A stretch of DNA of 10,887 nucleotides from UBA5536 sp964592595 (GTDB taxonomy: Bacteria > Bacteroidota > Bacteroidia > Bacteroidales > F082). Positions 1-6,198 of the stretch are shown here, piece by piece (within the stretch, counting starts at the first letter, position 1; each line of letters begins with the position of its first letter). The position numbers and the translations under genes were made by a program. The notes beneath the pieces were generated by a model. That model was not told the origin of the DNA. It ran no database searches and saw only the letters and a list, made by a program, of their open reading frames with translations. The stretch lies in the NCBI GenBank assembly GCA_964592595.1, contig CAZQFH010000080.1, positions 1-10,887 of the forward strand. The letters run 5' to 3'.

Positions 1-16
1 GTAAAAATCAAAAAAT

Positions 17-46
17 GAACCCAGAGGGGGTTCTGGCTATTGTAGC
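17..46 (-). repeat. Inverted copy of the array unit
   Basis: Read on the minus strand this gives GCTACAATAG (46-37), then GAACCC-CCTCT-GGGTTC (33-17): the same order of GCTACAA block and AACCC hairpin as the forward array. It is followed on that strand by ATTTTTTG, so it could also act as an intrinsic terminator for leftward transcripts. It lies opposite in direction to the main array, which makes the two a large imperfect inverted repeat. Confidence 0.6.
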
Positions 47-88
47 AAAAACGTTTTTAAAAGGGTTAAAAAAACCCTGAAGAGCCTG

Positions 89-108
89 TCCCGACTAAAA
101 TGTCGGGA
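89..108. repeat. TCCCGAC/GTCGGGA hairpin
   Basis: Perfect 7-bp arms (89-95 and 102-108) around a six-base AT loop, with partly pairing CC/GG bases outside. An independent AGGGTT/AACCCT hairpin sits just upstream at 62-78. No T-run follows either, so they are not canonical terminators for rightward transcripts. They look like a second class of interspersed palindrome next to the 52-bp array. Confidence 0.55.
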
Positions 109-114
109 GGTTTC

Positions 115-390
115 GCTATTGGCGTGTTTTATAGCACAACCCATTCCGCCTGCCAGACTGCGCCGGCATGCAGGGGTTGAACGGATACGCGATGATGCAG
201 TCGCTATAATAACACAACCTCTTCGAGGTTGATAGGTTATTGCATTATTATTCTTGCTACAATATCGTAACCCGTTCCGGGTTGATCGGATTCGCTATAC
301 TGTTCTTGCTACAATTACACAACCCGTTCCGGGTTGACCGGTTTTGTTATGTTATAATTGCTACAATATCGCAACCTCTTCGAGGTTGAT
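115..390 (+). repeat. Tandem palindromic array, 52-bp period
   Basis: Five related units, each with a conserved stretch (best form TTGCTACAATATCG) followed by a perfect hairpin. Hairpins lie at 137-179 (long form), 215-231, 268-284, 320-336 and 372-388. The shorter forms have arms of 6-7 bp around a TTC loop: CAACCTC/GAGGTTG at 215 and 372, AACCCG/CGGGTT at 268, CAACCCG/CGGGTTG at 320. The TTGCTACAAT block starts at 254, 306 and 358, exactly 52 bp apart, and a degenerate copy lies near 202. The first hairpin has 26 extra bases in its loop, and its distance to the next (78) is 52 plus 26. Arm changes are compensatory (CCC/GGG against CTC/GAG), so the paired structure appears conserved rather than the exact bases. 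Confidence 0.85.
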
Positions 391-502
391 GGTGGTGTTT
401 TTAATATCATAGAAAAAAAATGAAACCTTGTCTGACAGCGCTTGTAGCTAAAGGTTGGTGGGATTTGCCGTGATGTCTAAACTACAATACCCCTAAGCTT
501 CT

Positions 503-530
503 CCTGTTCCGAAACAGGCTTGTTTTGTTG
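503..530 (+). other. CCTGTT/AACAGG hairpin with T-rich tail upstream of rbfA
   Basis: Arms at 503-508 and 513-518 enclose CCGA, with an outer AAG (495-497) able to pair with CTT (519-521). The tail CTTGTTTTGTTGT is T-rich but interrupted by G. It could be a weak terminator isolating rbfA from the repeat region, or another relic of the repeats, since a CTACAATAC match lies just upstream at 482-490. The role is uncertain. Confidence 0.35.
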
Positions 531-557
531 TATTACAATTAGAACAATAAATTGCAG

Positions 558-565
558 TATTTTTG
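558..565 (+). promoter_or_regulatory. Candidate promoter -7 box for rbfA
   Basis: TATTTTTG matches the Bacteroidota -7 consensus TAnnTTTG exactly. Only four bases separate it from the rbfA ATG at 570, so a normal start site would fall at or next to the start codon and give a leaderless or nearly leaderless mRNA. No TTTG -33 element is seen at 18-21 bp upstream; the nearest TTG (528-530) is 27 bp away. The box is therefore supported only by its own match and position. Confidence 0.5.
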
Positions 566-569
566 CGCA

Positions 570-911
570 ATGGAATCAAAACGTCAACAAAAGGTTTCGC
601 GCCTGCTGATGCGCGATCTTGGTGAAATTATTCAACAGGAAATGCAGGCTATTGCAGGCGGAGCGCTGATTACTGTTACCCAGGTGCAAGTTGTGCCCGA
701 CCTTTCGCTGGCCAGGGTTTACCTGAGCGTTTTCGGAAAGCCGGAAAAATTAGAAATTGTAGGCCGGTTTAATGAACGCTCACGCGAAATCAGGGGATTT
801 CTTGGCCATCGTGTTCGTCATCAGCTGCGTATCGTTCCTGAACTTCGCTTTTTTTTGGACGATTCTTTGGATTACATCGACAATATTGAAAACCTATTAA
901 AAGAAGACTAA
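570..911 (+). CDS. rbfA: 30S ribosome-binding factor RbfA
   Basis: RbfA is a small KH-type protein that binds immature 30S subunits near the 5' end of 16S rRNA and helps final maturation, notably in the cold. The 113-residue product fits the family length. Visible family traits are the basic N-terminus ESKRQQKVSRLL, the central VVPDLSLARVYLSVFG (41-56), and the C-terminal pattern RHQLRIVPELRFFLDDSLD (83-101). I chose ATG 570 rather than an in-frame TTG at 552, because the family begins close to the KRQ-KVS stretch and the six extra residues would overlap the promoter box. It is first in a forward operon, 23 bp before the methyltransferase. The 908-930 junction can form a weak AT-rich hairpin. 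Confidence 0.93.
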   Translation: MESKRQQKVSRLLMRDLGEIIQQEMQAIAGGALITVTQVQVVPDLSLARVYLSVFGKPEKLEIVGRFNERSREIRGFLGHRVRHQLRIVPELRFFLDDSLDYIDNIENLLKED

Positions 912-934
912 AACTAACTTAGTCGTTTAGCCTT

Positions 935-1753
935 ATGCAATATGACCCCATAAAGCGTCAGCTCGGTAAAGTGTTTAACAGTACGCCTTTTTTGCGCAAA
1001 CTATTCTACAGGATGCTCGACCTGCTTTTGCTGCGCACCTGGCACGTTAAGCGTGAGCTTAAAAACCATACTTCGCACCTTAAAAACGCCAATGTCCTGG
1101 ATGCCGGATCGGGTTTCGGGCAGTATGATTATTATATGGTTCGTAAACATCCCGATTGGAAGATCACAGGACTTGATGTAAAAACTGAACAGATCGCTGA
1201 TTGCAACCAGTTTTTTGGTCGAATTGGATTCGAGCATGTTCAATTCGAAGAAGCCGACCTCACCAAAATCAATTACGATCAGCAGTTTGAATTGGTGGTT
1301 TGTGTGGATGTGATGGAGCATATCGAGGAAGACGAGCTGGTGCTGCAAAATTATTTTAACGCACTCAAACCCGGTGGTATGCTATTGATCTCAACGCCTT
1401 CTGATCAGGGCGGTTCGGATGTGCATGAACACGATCATCAGGCCGAAGGTGTTCAGGGTTTTATCGATGAGCATGTGCGCGATGGTTATAATATCGGAGA
1501 CTTGGAAGCCAAACTCAAACGTGCTGGATTTCAAAAAACAAGTCTGCGTTATCAGTATGGGAAGCCCGGAAAAATCTCTTGGCGTTTGTCGATGAAGTAT
1601 CCCATTTTGATGTTGAATGTTTCAAAGGCATTCTTTATTTTGCTGCCTTTTTATTATGTAGTGGTTTTTCCGATAGCCTTGGTTTTGAATAAAATGGATG
1701 TATGTCGTAAGCATCCAACCGGCACAGGCTTAATTGCGCTGGCCTGGAAGTAA
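935..1753 (+). CDS. Class I SAM-dependent methyltransferase with C-terminal membrane segment
   Basis: A 272-residue predicted methyltransferase; the substrate is unknown. The Rossmann-type SAM fold is marked by motif I VLDAGSGFGQ (54-63), the acidic residue D81 ending strand 2 (TGLDV), DVMEHIEE (125-132) and LKPGGMLLISTP (144-155), as in the UbiG/Methyltransf_11 group. After the catalytic domain there is a His/Asp-rich loop DVHEHDHQ (162-169). A strongly hydrophobic stretch at about 232-251 follows, flanked by basic residues, which suggests attachment to the inner membrane. That would fit a lipid, quinone or envelope-linked substrate, but this is inference. It lies 23 bp after rbfA and 13 bp before the permease, so it is probably co-transcribed. 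No Shine-Dalgarno sequence precedes ATG 935. Confidence 0.85.
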   Translation: MQYDPIKRQLGKVFNSTPFLRKLFYRMLDLLLLRTWHVKRELKNHTSHLKNANVLDAGSGFGQYDYYMVRKHPDWKITGLDVKTEQIADCNQFFGRIGFEHVQFEEADLTKINYDQQFELVVCVDVMEHIEEDELVLQNYFNALKPGGMLLISTPSDQGGSDVHEHDHQAEGVQGFIDEHVRDGYNIGDLEAKLKRAGFQKTSLRYQYGKPGKISWRLSMKYPILMLNVSKAFFILLPFYYVVVFPIALVLNKMDVCRKHPTGTGLIALAWK

Positions 1754-1766
1754 TATTATTTAGCAG

Positions 1767-3002
1767 TTGAACACTAGCTTTTACATTGCAAAACGATACT
1801 TGCTGGCTCGTAAAAGCCACAACCTGATTAATATTATCACCTGGATATCAGTGGTTGGGGTGGGAGTAGGGGCTTTTGCACTCATTGTTGTGTTGTCGGT
1901 TTTTAATGGTTTTGAGCAGGTAATTTCACGTATGGTTAATCAGCTTTCGCCTGATTTGGTTATTGAGCCTGCTAATGGCAAAACCATTTTGCTGGATGCT
2001 TTTCCGTTTGAGCAGATTGAAACGCTTAAAGGAGTCGAAGGCATCGTTAAGCTTGTTGAAGAAGATGCTCTTTTTCGTTATGGTGGCCGACAGCATGTGG
2101 GCGTGTTAAAAGGCGTTAGCGAAGGTTTTGAAAAGTTCAGCGCAATGGATAGTATCGTTACACAGGGTTTGTCGATGCTTCAATATAAAAATCAGGAATT
2201 TGCGATGCTGGGAGCCGGAGTGGCCTGGTATCTTGATATCAACACCAGAAATCCGGCTGCACTTTTGCAAGTGCTGGTGCCCTCGCGCGGAAATCCTTCG
2301 GTGATGCAGTTTGAACAGGCCTTCAATCAGGATGCCATAAATGTTTCAGGGGTTTTTAGCAGTCAGCAGGAACTGGATGCTTCGCTTGTGATTGTTCCTT
2401 ATGACTGGGCTGTAAGCTTGATGGAATATGAAGGAATGGCCACTTCAATTGCTGTTTTTTCAGAAAAGGATATCCAGATCGAGAAGCTTAAAAATCAGAT
2501 GAAACAAATAATCGGATCAGATTTTCTGGTAAAAGACCAATTTGAACAGCAGGAAACCCTTTACCGTATTATGCGTTCAGAAAAATGGGCTATCTACATC
2601 ATCCTCAGCTTCATCCTGATTATGGCCACCTTTAATGTGATCGGATCACTGAGCATGCTGATCGTTGATAAGCGCAAAGACATCAATATCCTGAAATATT
2701 TGGGTGCTGATCAGCGCTTTCTTAAGCGGCTTTTCTTATCAGAAGGTTTAATGATTTCGGTATTGGGAGGTATAATGGGTTTGCTCGCCGGCATTTTATT
2801 GATAGTGATTCAGGAACGTTTTGGCCTGTTAAAGCTGGGGGGCGAAGCCGGAGCTTTTGTTATTGACGCGTATCCGGTGCAATTGGTTTGGCCCGATGTA
2901 CTGATGGTTTTTATGACTGTATTGATTGTTGGCGGATTGTCAGCAGTTTTCACGGTTTACAAGGCGCTTAAACGAATCAAAACCCTTCGCCTTATGGAGT
3001 AG
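1767..3002 (+). CDS. FtsX/LolE-type ABC transporter permease
   Basis: A 411-residue permease of the MacB/LolC/LolE type, inner-membrane proteins that work with a LolD-like ATPase in lipoprotein release or other envelope export. The topology is typical: one N-terminal helix (about 22-46), a large periplasmic domain (about 47-270), then three helices (about 273-300, 327-347, 375-398). The FtsX-domain coupling stretch DKRKDINILKYLGADQRFLK is at 301-320. The start is TTG: MNTSFYIAKRYLLARKSHNLIN is the usual N-terminus of the family and no better ATG precedes it. No ATPase gene is nearby, so the partner must be encoded elsewhere. Family resemblance suggests lipoprotein trafficking, but LolC/E cannot be told apart from other exporters here. 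The 3' end overlaps the convergent rsmA by 11 bp. Confidence 0.88.
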   Translation: MNTSFYIAKRYLLARKSHNLINIITWISVVGVGVGAFALIVVLSVFNGFEQVISRMVNQLSPDLVIEPANGKTILLDAFPFEQIETLKGVEGIVKLVEEDALFRYGGRQHVGVLKGVSEGFEKFSAMDSIVTQGLSMLQYKNQEFAMLGAGVAWYLDINTRNPAALLQVLVPSRGNPSVMQFEQAFNQDAINVSGVFSSQQELDASLVIVPYDWAVSLMEYEGMATSIAVFSEKDIQIEKLKNQMKQIIGSDFLVKDQFEQQETLYRIMRSEKWAIYIILSFILIMATFNVIGSLSMLIVDKRKDINILKYLGADQRFLKRLFLSEGLMISVLGGIMGLLAGILLIVIQERFGLLKLGGEAGAFVIDAYPVQLVWPDVLMVFMTVLIVGGLSAVFTVYKALKRIKTLRLME

Positions 3003-3774
3003 TTTCAGGGCGCGATGCATCAATCATTTGCGTAATAGTCACAAAATCGGAAACACTCAGTTGCTCCGGACGCTTATCAAAACAGCTTTGCCCTATAATG
3101 TCGGGATTGAGAAGACTTCGCAGGGAATTTCGCAAGGTTTTCCTGCGCTGATTAAAGGCTTGTTTCACAATAATTTTGAAGCGTCTTTCGTCACAATCTA
3201 ACTTTTGGGTTTTATTACGGACGAGCCGTATCACAGCCGATTTTACTTTTGGAGGCGGGTTAAATACTTGTTCGTGCACCGTAAATTTGTACTCAATCTC
3301 GTACCAGGCTTGCAGGAGCACACTCAATATGCCATAGCTTTTGTTTCCGGGCGGGGAGCTAATGCGTTCGGCAACCTCTTTCTGAATCATGCAAACAACC
3401 TCATTTACAGCATTATGATGTTCTAAAATCCTGAAGAAAATCTGGCTGCTGATGTTATAGGGGAAATTTCCAATCACGGCAAGCTCACCTTCACCAAATT
3501 GGGTGAGGTCGGTTTTCAGAAAGTCGGCATAGTGGATATTTTCGGTAAGTTCGGGGAAATGATGTTGCAGGTATTCAACCGATTCCTGATCTACTTCTAT
3601 TAATTGTAGTTTTTGTGGATAAAGCGGCAGCAAAAACTGAGTGAGCACGCCAGTTCCGGGGCCAATTTCGATGATATGAGCTGCATTTCCTTGGAGTTGT
3701 TGACATATTTTTTCGGCAATATTGCGATCTTGCAAAAAGTGCTGTCCCAGGTGTTTTTTTGGTCTTACTGTCAT
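2992..3774 (-). CDS. rsmA: 16S rRNA (adenine(1518)-N(6)/adenine(1519)-N(6))-dimethyltransferase RsmA
   Basis: RsmA (KsgA) dimethylates two adjacent adenosines in the loop of helix 45 near the 3' end of 16S rRNA and acts as a late checkpoint of 30S assembly. The 260-residue product is full length. Motifs seen are KKHLGQHFLQD (6-16), motif I EIGPGTGVLT (36-45), the strand-2 acid E60/D62, ADF (83-85), the catalytic NFPY (103-106, a common variant of NLPY), and VFNPPPKVKSAVIRL (170-184). It is last in the serS operon; only three bases separate it from the TPR gene stop. Its stop lies inside the end of the convergent permease gene, leaving no room for a separate terminator. Confidence 0.96.
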   Translation of the reverse strand: MTVRPKKHLGQHFLQDRNIAEKICQQLQGNAAHIIEIGPGTGVLTQFLLPLYPQKLQLIEVDQESVEYLQHHFPELTENIHYADFLKTDLTQFGEGELAVIGNFPYNISSQIFFRILEHHNAVNEVVCMIQKEVAERISSPPGNKSYGILSVLLQAWYEIEYKFTVHEQVFNPPPKVKSAVIRLVRNKTQKLDCDERRFKIIVKQAFNQRRKTLRNSLRSLLNPDIIGQSCFDKRPEQLSVSDFVTITQMIDASRPETTP

Positions 3775-3777
3775 GGC

Positions 3778-5643
3778 TTAAAGTACCTCATCTCCTCTGA
3801 TTATGCGATACCTGCGTCTTGCTTCAGCAGCATAAATACTGGCCGGATAGTCATTGATCAGTAGTTGATAGCGTTCGCTTGCAAGTGGCAGGTTTCCAAT
3901 AGAATGTTCCAGTATCAGTCCGCTTTCGTAAATGGCTTCATCTGCCAGATAGCTGTCGGGGTAGGTGCTGAAAAGCAGCTTGAAAAGGCTGTCGGCTGTG
4001 ATAAAATCCTTTTGCACGATTGCCAGCTCAGCCGAAGTAAAAAGTGTGTAAGAAGTAATTACAGGGTTTTGGATAGCCAGCAGCAACGAATCGAGCAGAA
4101 ATTTTGCCGTTTCAGGTTTTTGCTGAAAGCTCAGTAATTCGGCACGAGCCAGTGTTTTTAGCGTATTTCCGGTTGTATCCTCCATCAGCACATCCCTTAT
4201 TTTCAACGACAATTGCATGGCATCGTTGGCGATGAGCTTGGAAGTGGCTGCTTTCAAAACATTAAGCTGCATGGATGCCCATCCAAACTCTCCGATGTAG
4301 TAGCGTAAATGCGCATTCCGGAAGCGGGCTTCATGGCCAACAGGTTCGTCTTTCAGCTTCTTTTCAATCTGGCTATAGATGAGTGTGGCTTCCCAAACCT
4401 CATCAGTATATAAATAAACATCAGCAAGTTGTAGTTTAATAAGTGCTTCTTCCTGCGTATTGAGCGGGAGTTTTAATCCTTTTTCGAGCAAAGCAACCGC
4501 ATCTGTAGTGTTGTTTTGCTCATAGGCATAAATAGACGAAAGCGTAATCACCAGCGGATAAAGCTCAGCATTAAATCCAAGTTTGTCAAAAGCCTGTTCG
4601 ATATCGGAAGAGAGTTTGTCGTATAGCTCCTTGTCAATTTGATGTTCTTCACGGGCAATGAGGTAGCGAGCTTGCAAATAACCCACATAGGCAGGAATGT
4701 AAAAGGCGCTGTTTCTGCCTTTGCCCACTACATATTCAAAGCCTTGCAGGGCAACTGCATAAGCACGGTTTTCCATGCTGATATCAGCCAGTTCTAAAAT
4801 CTGTGGTTCTCTTTCTCCTTGCCGGCGGTCGAGCGCTTTGGCTTGTATGAGGGCTATTTCGTAGTCGTTTTGCTGAAGCGAAAACCAGATCAACAGTTCG
4901 CCAAATAACATATTATCAGGTTGTGATTGAGCACGCATCAGTAATTTTTCGCGTAAAAGATCTGACATGCTGTTGTCGATATCCATCATCAGGATATTCT
5001 GGAACCTGCTTTTAATCAGATCGAGGTGCTGTGGCTGATAATCAAGCTGAAGCAAATAGTTTTCGAAGGCCAGCTCGTAATTGCCCTGAAATTGAAACAG
5101 ACTGGCTTTTTCAAGATAAAAAGGATAGTCAACCGCACTATGATCAGCACCAAAATCATAAGCCATCAGGGCATATTCGTAAAGACCTCTGGAGCGGAAT
5201 GCATTGGCAACCACCGCAATTTGGTTGCGATTAGGAACAAGGGATTTAATTACTTTGTCGAAGCTTCGTTGTGCCTTTCGCTGATCACCTTGAAGCAGGT
5301 AAATATAGCCCAGGTCAACCTGAAAATTTACTGCCCTTTCGTTTCGTTTGATCTCTGATTTTAATTGATTTTCAGCTTCATCAAGCTCTTCCAATTGGAT
5401 CAGGCAATTGAGGTAATAACTGAAATAATGTTGCGATTTGTACTTCTGATAGAGTTTTAGGTAAAGTGCGCCGGCTTGCTCCCATTCCTGGTTACGATAA
5501 AACTGATTGGCAAGTCGTTCTTCTGACACCCTTTCATGCTGTTGTTCTTGGCCTGTTGGCCTCAGCTCCTGAGCATCTGCTACAAAAGTTTGTATGAAAA
5601 ACAGCATTAAAAAGAAGAAAAGTGTTCGGAAAAGGATGCGCAT
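3778..5643 (-). CDS. Secreted tetratricopeptide-repeat protein, function unknown
   Basis: A 621-residue protein with an N-terminal signal peptide (hydrophobic 7-20, likely cut after ADA at 22-24) and no lipobox, so probably soluble in the periplasm or loosely membrane-bound. The rest is almost entirely helical TPR-like repeats. Clear units begin near residue 43 (ANQFYRNQEWEQAGALYLKL), 110-130 (LGYIYLLQGDQRKAQRSF) and 180-198. The C-terminus (about residue 545 onward) contains an STYPDSYLADEA stretch and a second YPAS-IYAAEARRRYR stretch like the outer-membrane-assembly TPR modules of BamD/YbgF. TPR domains bind partners, so a scaffold role is likely; I cannot name the partner. It sits 6 bp after the lipoprotein gene and 3 bp before rsmA, so tight co-expression is expected. 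Confidence 0.85.
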   Translation of the reverse strand: MRILFRTLFFFLMLFFIQTFVADAQELRPTGQEQQHERVSEERLANQFYRNQEWEQAGALYLKLYQKYKSQHYFSYYLNCLIQLEELDEAENQLKSEIKRNERAVNFQVDLGYIYLLQGDQRKAQRSFDKVIKSLVPNRNQIAVVANAFRSRGLYEYALMAYDFGADHSAVDYPFYLEKASLFQFQGNYELAFENYLLQLDYQPQHLDLIKSRFQNILMMDIDNSMSDLLREKLLMRAQSQPDNMLFGELLIWFSLQQNDYEIALIQAKALDRRQGEREPQILELADISMENRAYAVALQGFEYVVGKGRNSAFYIPAYVGYLQARYLIAREEHQIDKELYDKLSSDIEQAFDKLGFNAELYPLVITLSSIYAYEQNNTTDAVALLEKGLKLPLNTQEEALIKLQLADVYLYTDEVWEATLIYSQIEKKLKDEPVGHEARFRNAHLRYYIGEFGWASMQLNVLKAATSKLIANDAMQLSLKIRDVLMEDTTGNTLKTLARAELLSFQQKPETAKFLLDSLLLAIQNPVITSYTLFTSAELAIVQKDFITADSLFKLLFSTYPDSYLADEAIYESGLILEHSIGNLPLASERYQLLINDYPASIYAAEARRRYRIIRGDEVL

Positions 5644-5649
5644 ACTTGA

Positions 5650-6198
5650 TTAGGGATTAGCAGGGTTTGTGAGCTTTTCAATAAGTAACAACTGGGCATT
5701 GACACGGTTCAGGTAGTAGCTGTTTTTAAGTTTTTGTTCATCAATGGCTTTCATCTGAACTTGCAGCATTGCCTGTTGTGCAGTGCTGTCGGCAGGCTTT
5801 TGTGCAACGATTTGCTGCAATTGTGCGAGCTGATCTGTTTGCAATTTTGATTCACTGATCAAGACTGGCAATTCCGTTTTGAAAGACTGAAGCACTTTTT
5901 TGGCATTTTGGATACTTTCGTTTCGGGCGTTAAAAAATGCGTCATCACTTTTTTCCTGCAATTGAAAGTTTGACAATACAGTAATCAAACTATCGATATC
6001 GGTATGCGTCAGACTTTCCAGTTCAGTTTGTTGCTTCTTAATCACAGTATGCAACGAATCAATCTGCTGCAGGAGCAACACTGTTTGTTTGGGAATTGAT
6101 GATTTGCAGCCTTGAAGCAAGCTCAGGGCCAACAAACTAGTCAATACGCTCAAAACCAGTATAAGGCTGAAGGGCTTTCGGAATGTTAATACCATCAT
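5650..6198 (-). CDS. Small coiled-coil lipoprotein, function unknown
   Basis: A predicted lipoprotein of 182 residues. The N-terminus has a basic stretch FRK (6-8), a long hydrophobic run (10-28) and the lipobox LLQGC, giving lipidation at Cys31. Residues after the cysteine (KSSIPK) lack the acidic cluster that marks surface-exposed Bacteroidota lipoproteins, so a periplasm-facing location is more likely. The mature part is rich in Gln, Leu, Lys and Ser with heptad-like spacing, probably a long helical or coiled-coil protein. I chose the ATG at 6198 (a second ATG follows at 6195). Extending to 6258 would add a 20-residue His/Cys-containing leader unsuited to a signal peptide. With this start the gene overlaps serS by 62 bp. 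It precedes the TPR gene by 6 bp, which suggests the two products work together. Confidence 0.8.
   Translation of the reverse strand: MMVLTFRKPFSLILVLSVLTSLLALSLLQGCKSSIPKQTVLLLQQIDSLHTVIKKQQTELESLTHTDIDSLITVLSNFQLQEKSDDAFFNARNESIQNAKKVLQSFKTELPVLISESKLQTDQLAQLQQIVAQKPADSTAQQAMLQVQMKAIDEQKLKNSYYLNRVNAQLLLIEKLTNPANP

Larger units (their letters stand above)
1..430. repeat. Gene-free repeat region, mosaic of short palindromes
   Basis: I see no convincing coding region here. The stretch is made of short inverted repeats. They are: an inverted array-like unit at 17-46; an AGGGTT/AACCCT hairpin at 62-78; a TCCCGAC/GTCGGGA hairpin at 89-108; and a tandem palindromic array from about 115 to 390 (described separately). 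Such clusters resemble REP-like or BIME-like intergenic elements of bacterial chromosomes. The assignment to any named family is inference. The left edge may be downstream of a gene outside the window. Confidence 0.75.

Noticed and set aside
137..390. CRISPR array suggested by 17-bp palindromes at regular 52-bp spacing
   Set aside because: The intervals are not unique; they share the TTGCTACAAT block and align with each other. The repeats are short, vary in sequence, and no cas genes are present.
1..430. Insertion sequence or transposon remnant
   Set aside because: No transposase fragment in any frame, no convincing terminal repeats with target duplications; only short palindromes are supported.
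421..500. Possible tRNA or structured RNA between the array and rbfA
   Set aside because: No cloverleaf arms, T-loop or CCA-like end could be placed; only weak local pairing is seen.
552..569. Longer rbfA start at TTG 552
   Set aside because: It would place the start codon upstream of the TAnnTTTG box and add MQYFCA, which does not fit the RbfA N-terminus. ATG 570 gives the standard beginning.
1001..1348. Reverse reading frame inside the methyltransferase gene
   Set aside because: It lies wholly antisense to a gene with clear SAM-binding motifs, has no recognisable domain and no promoter; the same holds for other antisense frames such as 2926-3201, 5026-5358, 7653-8042 and 9508-9789.
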